Origin: Rhyacophila brunnea
Lineage: Eukaryota > Arthropoda > Insecta > Trichoptera > Rhyacophilidae
DNA: 64,000 nucleotides
Reading direction: 5' to 3'
Assembly: GCA_022495005.1 (NCBI GenBank)
Contig: JAGYXB010001998.1
Span: 62,001 to 126,000 of the forward strand
The notes under the pieces: model-generated
What the model was told of the DNA's origin: nothing
The model's input: only the letters and a program-made list of their open reading frames with translations
Databases searched by the model: none
Translations under genes and position numbers: made by a program
In this document: positions 63,874 to 64,000 of the stretch, piece by piece
Layout of the letters: each line of letters starts with the position of its first letter
Position numbering within the stretch: position 1 is the stretch's first letter

Positions 63874-64000
63874 TAAAAAAACGTTGTAAAAAGTACAGGT
63901 AAATCAAATTAGTAAACAACAAAAAAACCAAATAATAATTTTATAGCAAAAGAAAAAATTAAAAGAAAACAACAATAATTCAAAAATAATACAAATTAAA

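Overview
The window looks like AT-rich nuclear DNA of an insect, most probably a moth or butterfly. The reasons are an intron-rich cathepsin D-type gene of insect form, RTE- and R1-clade LINEs, many short hAT-type elements, tRNA-derived SINEs and tracts of the insect telomere motif (TTAGG/CCTAA). Nothing bacterial or viral was seen. The species cannot be named from this sequence.

Only two host genes could be assembled. (1) The 3' part of a lysosomal aspartic protease on the + strand: five coding exons between 1158 and 5671, all intron phases compatible, with the first exons outside the visible sequence or unrecognised. (2) A PI-PLC X-domain protein on the - strand: seven exons from 18144 down to 11714. 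It carries an apparent frameshift in its last exon, and an extra exon at 15676-15895 could act as an alternative last exon.

From about 18.5 kb to the right edge I recognise no host gene. The region is a dense, nested transposon landscape. I could delimit many short inverted-repeat elements from matching target-site duplications (TSDs): family A (ends CAGTGGCGAAG), family B (CAGnGCTCGAAATG), family C (CAGTGACGTCCC), family D (CATGGCCCCCAC), single hAT-like elements, and TTAA-flanked elements. There are also four copies of one SINE, two large foldback elements, and four sizeable LINE remnants: two RTE, one R1-like and one CR1/Jockey-group. The RTE copy at 53756-56997 has a perfect 13-bp TSD. 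An LTR element of about 2.2 kb has no recognisable gag-pol.

The clearest structures are three. A four-level nest at 46745-50846 interrupts a minisatellite whose units carry the 3' end of an RTE LINE. A 194-bp palindrome with a telomere-motif loop sits in a family C element, and a second family C copy preserves the empty site. A foldback has a tRNA-like cloverleaf in each arm. I found no operon, CRISPR array, biosynthetic cluster or clearly new enzymatic system; the interest lies in genome structure and two possible gene-evolution events.
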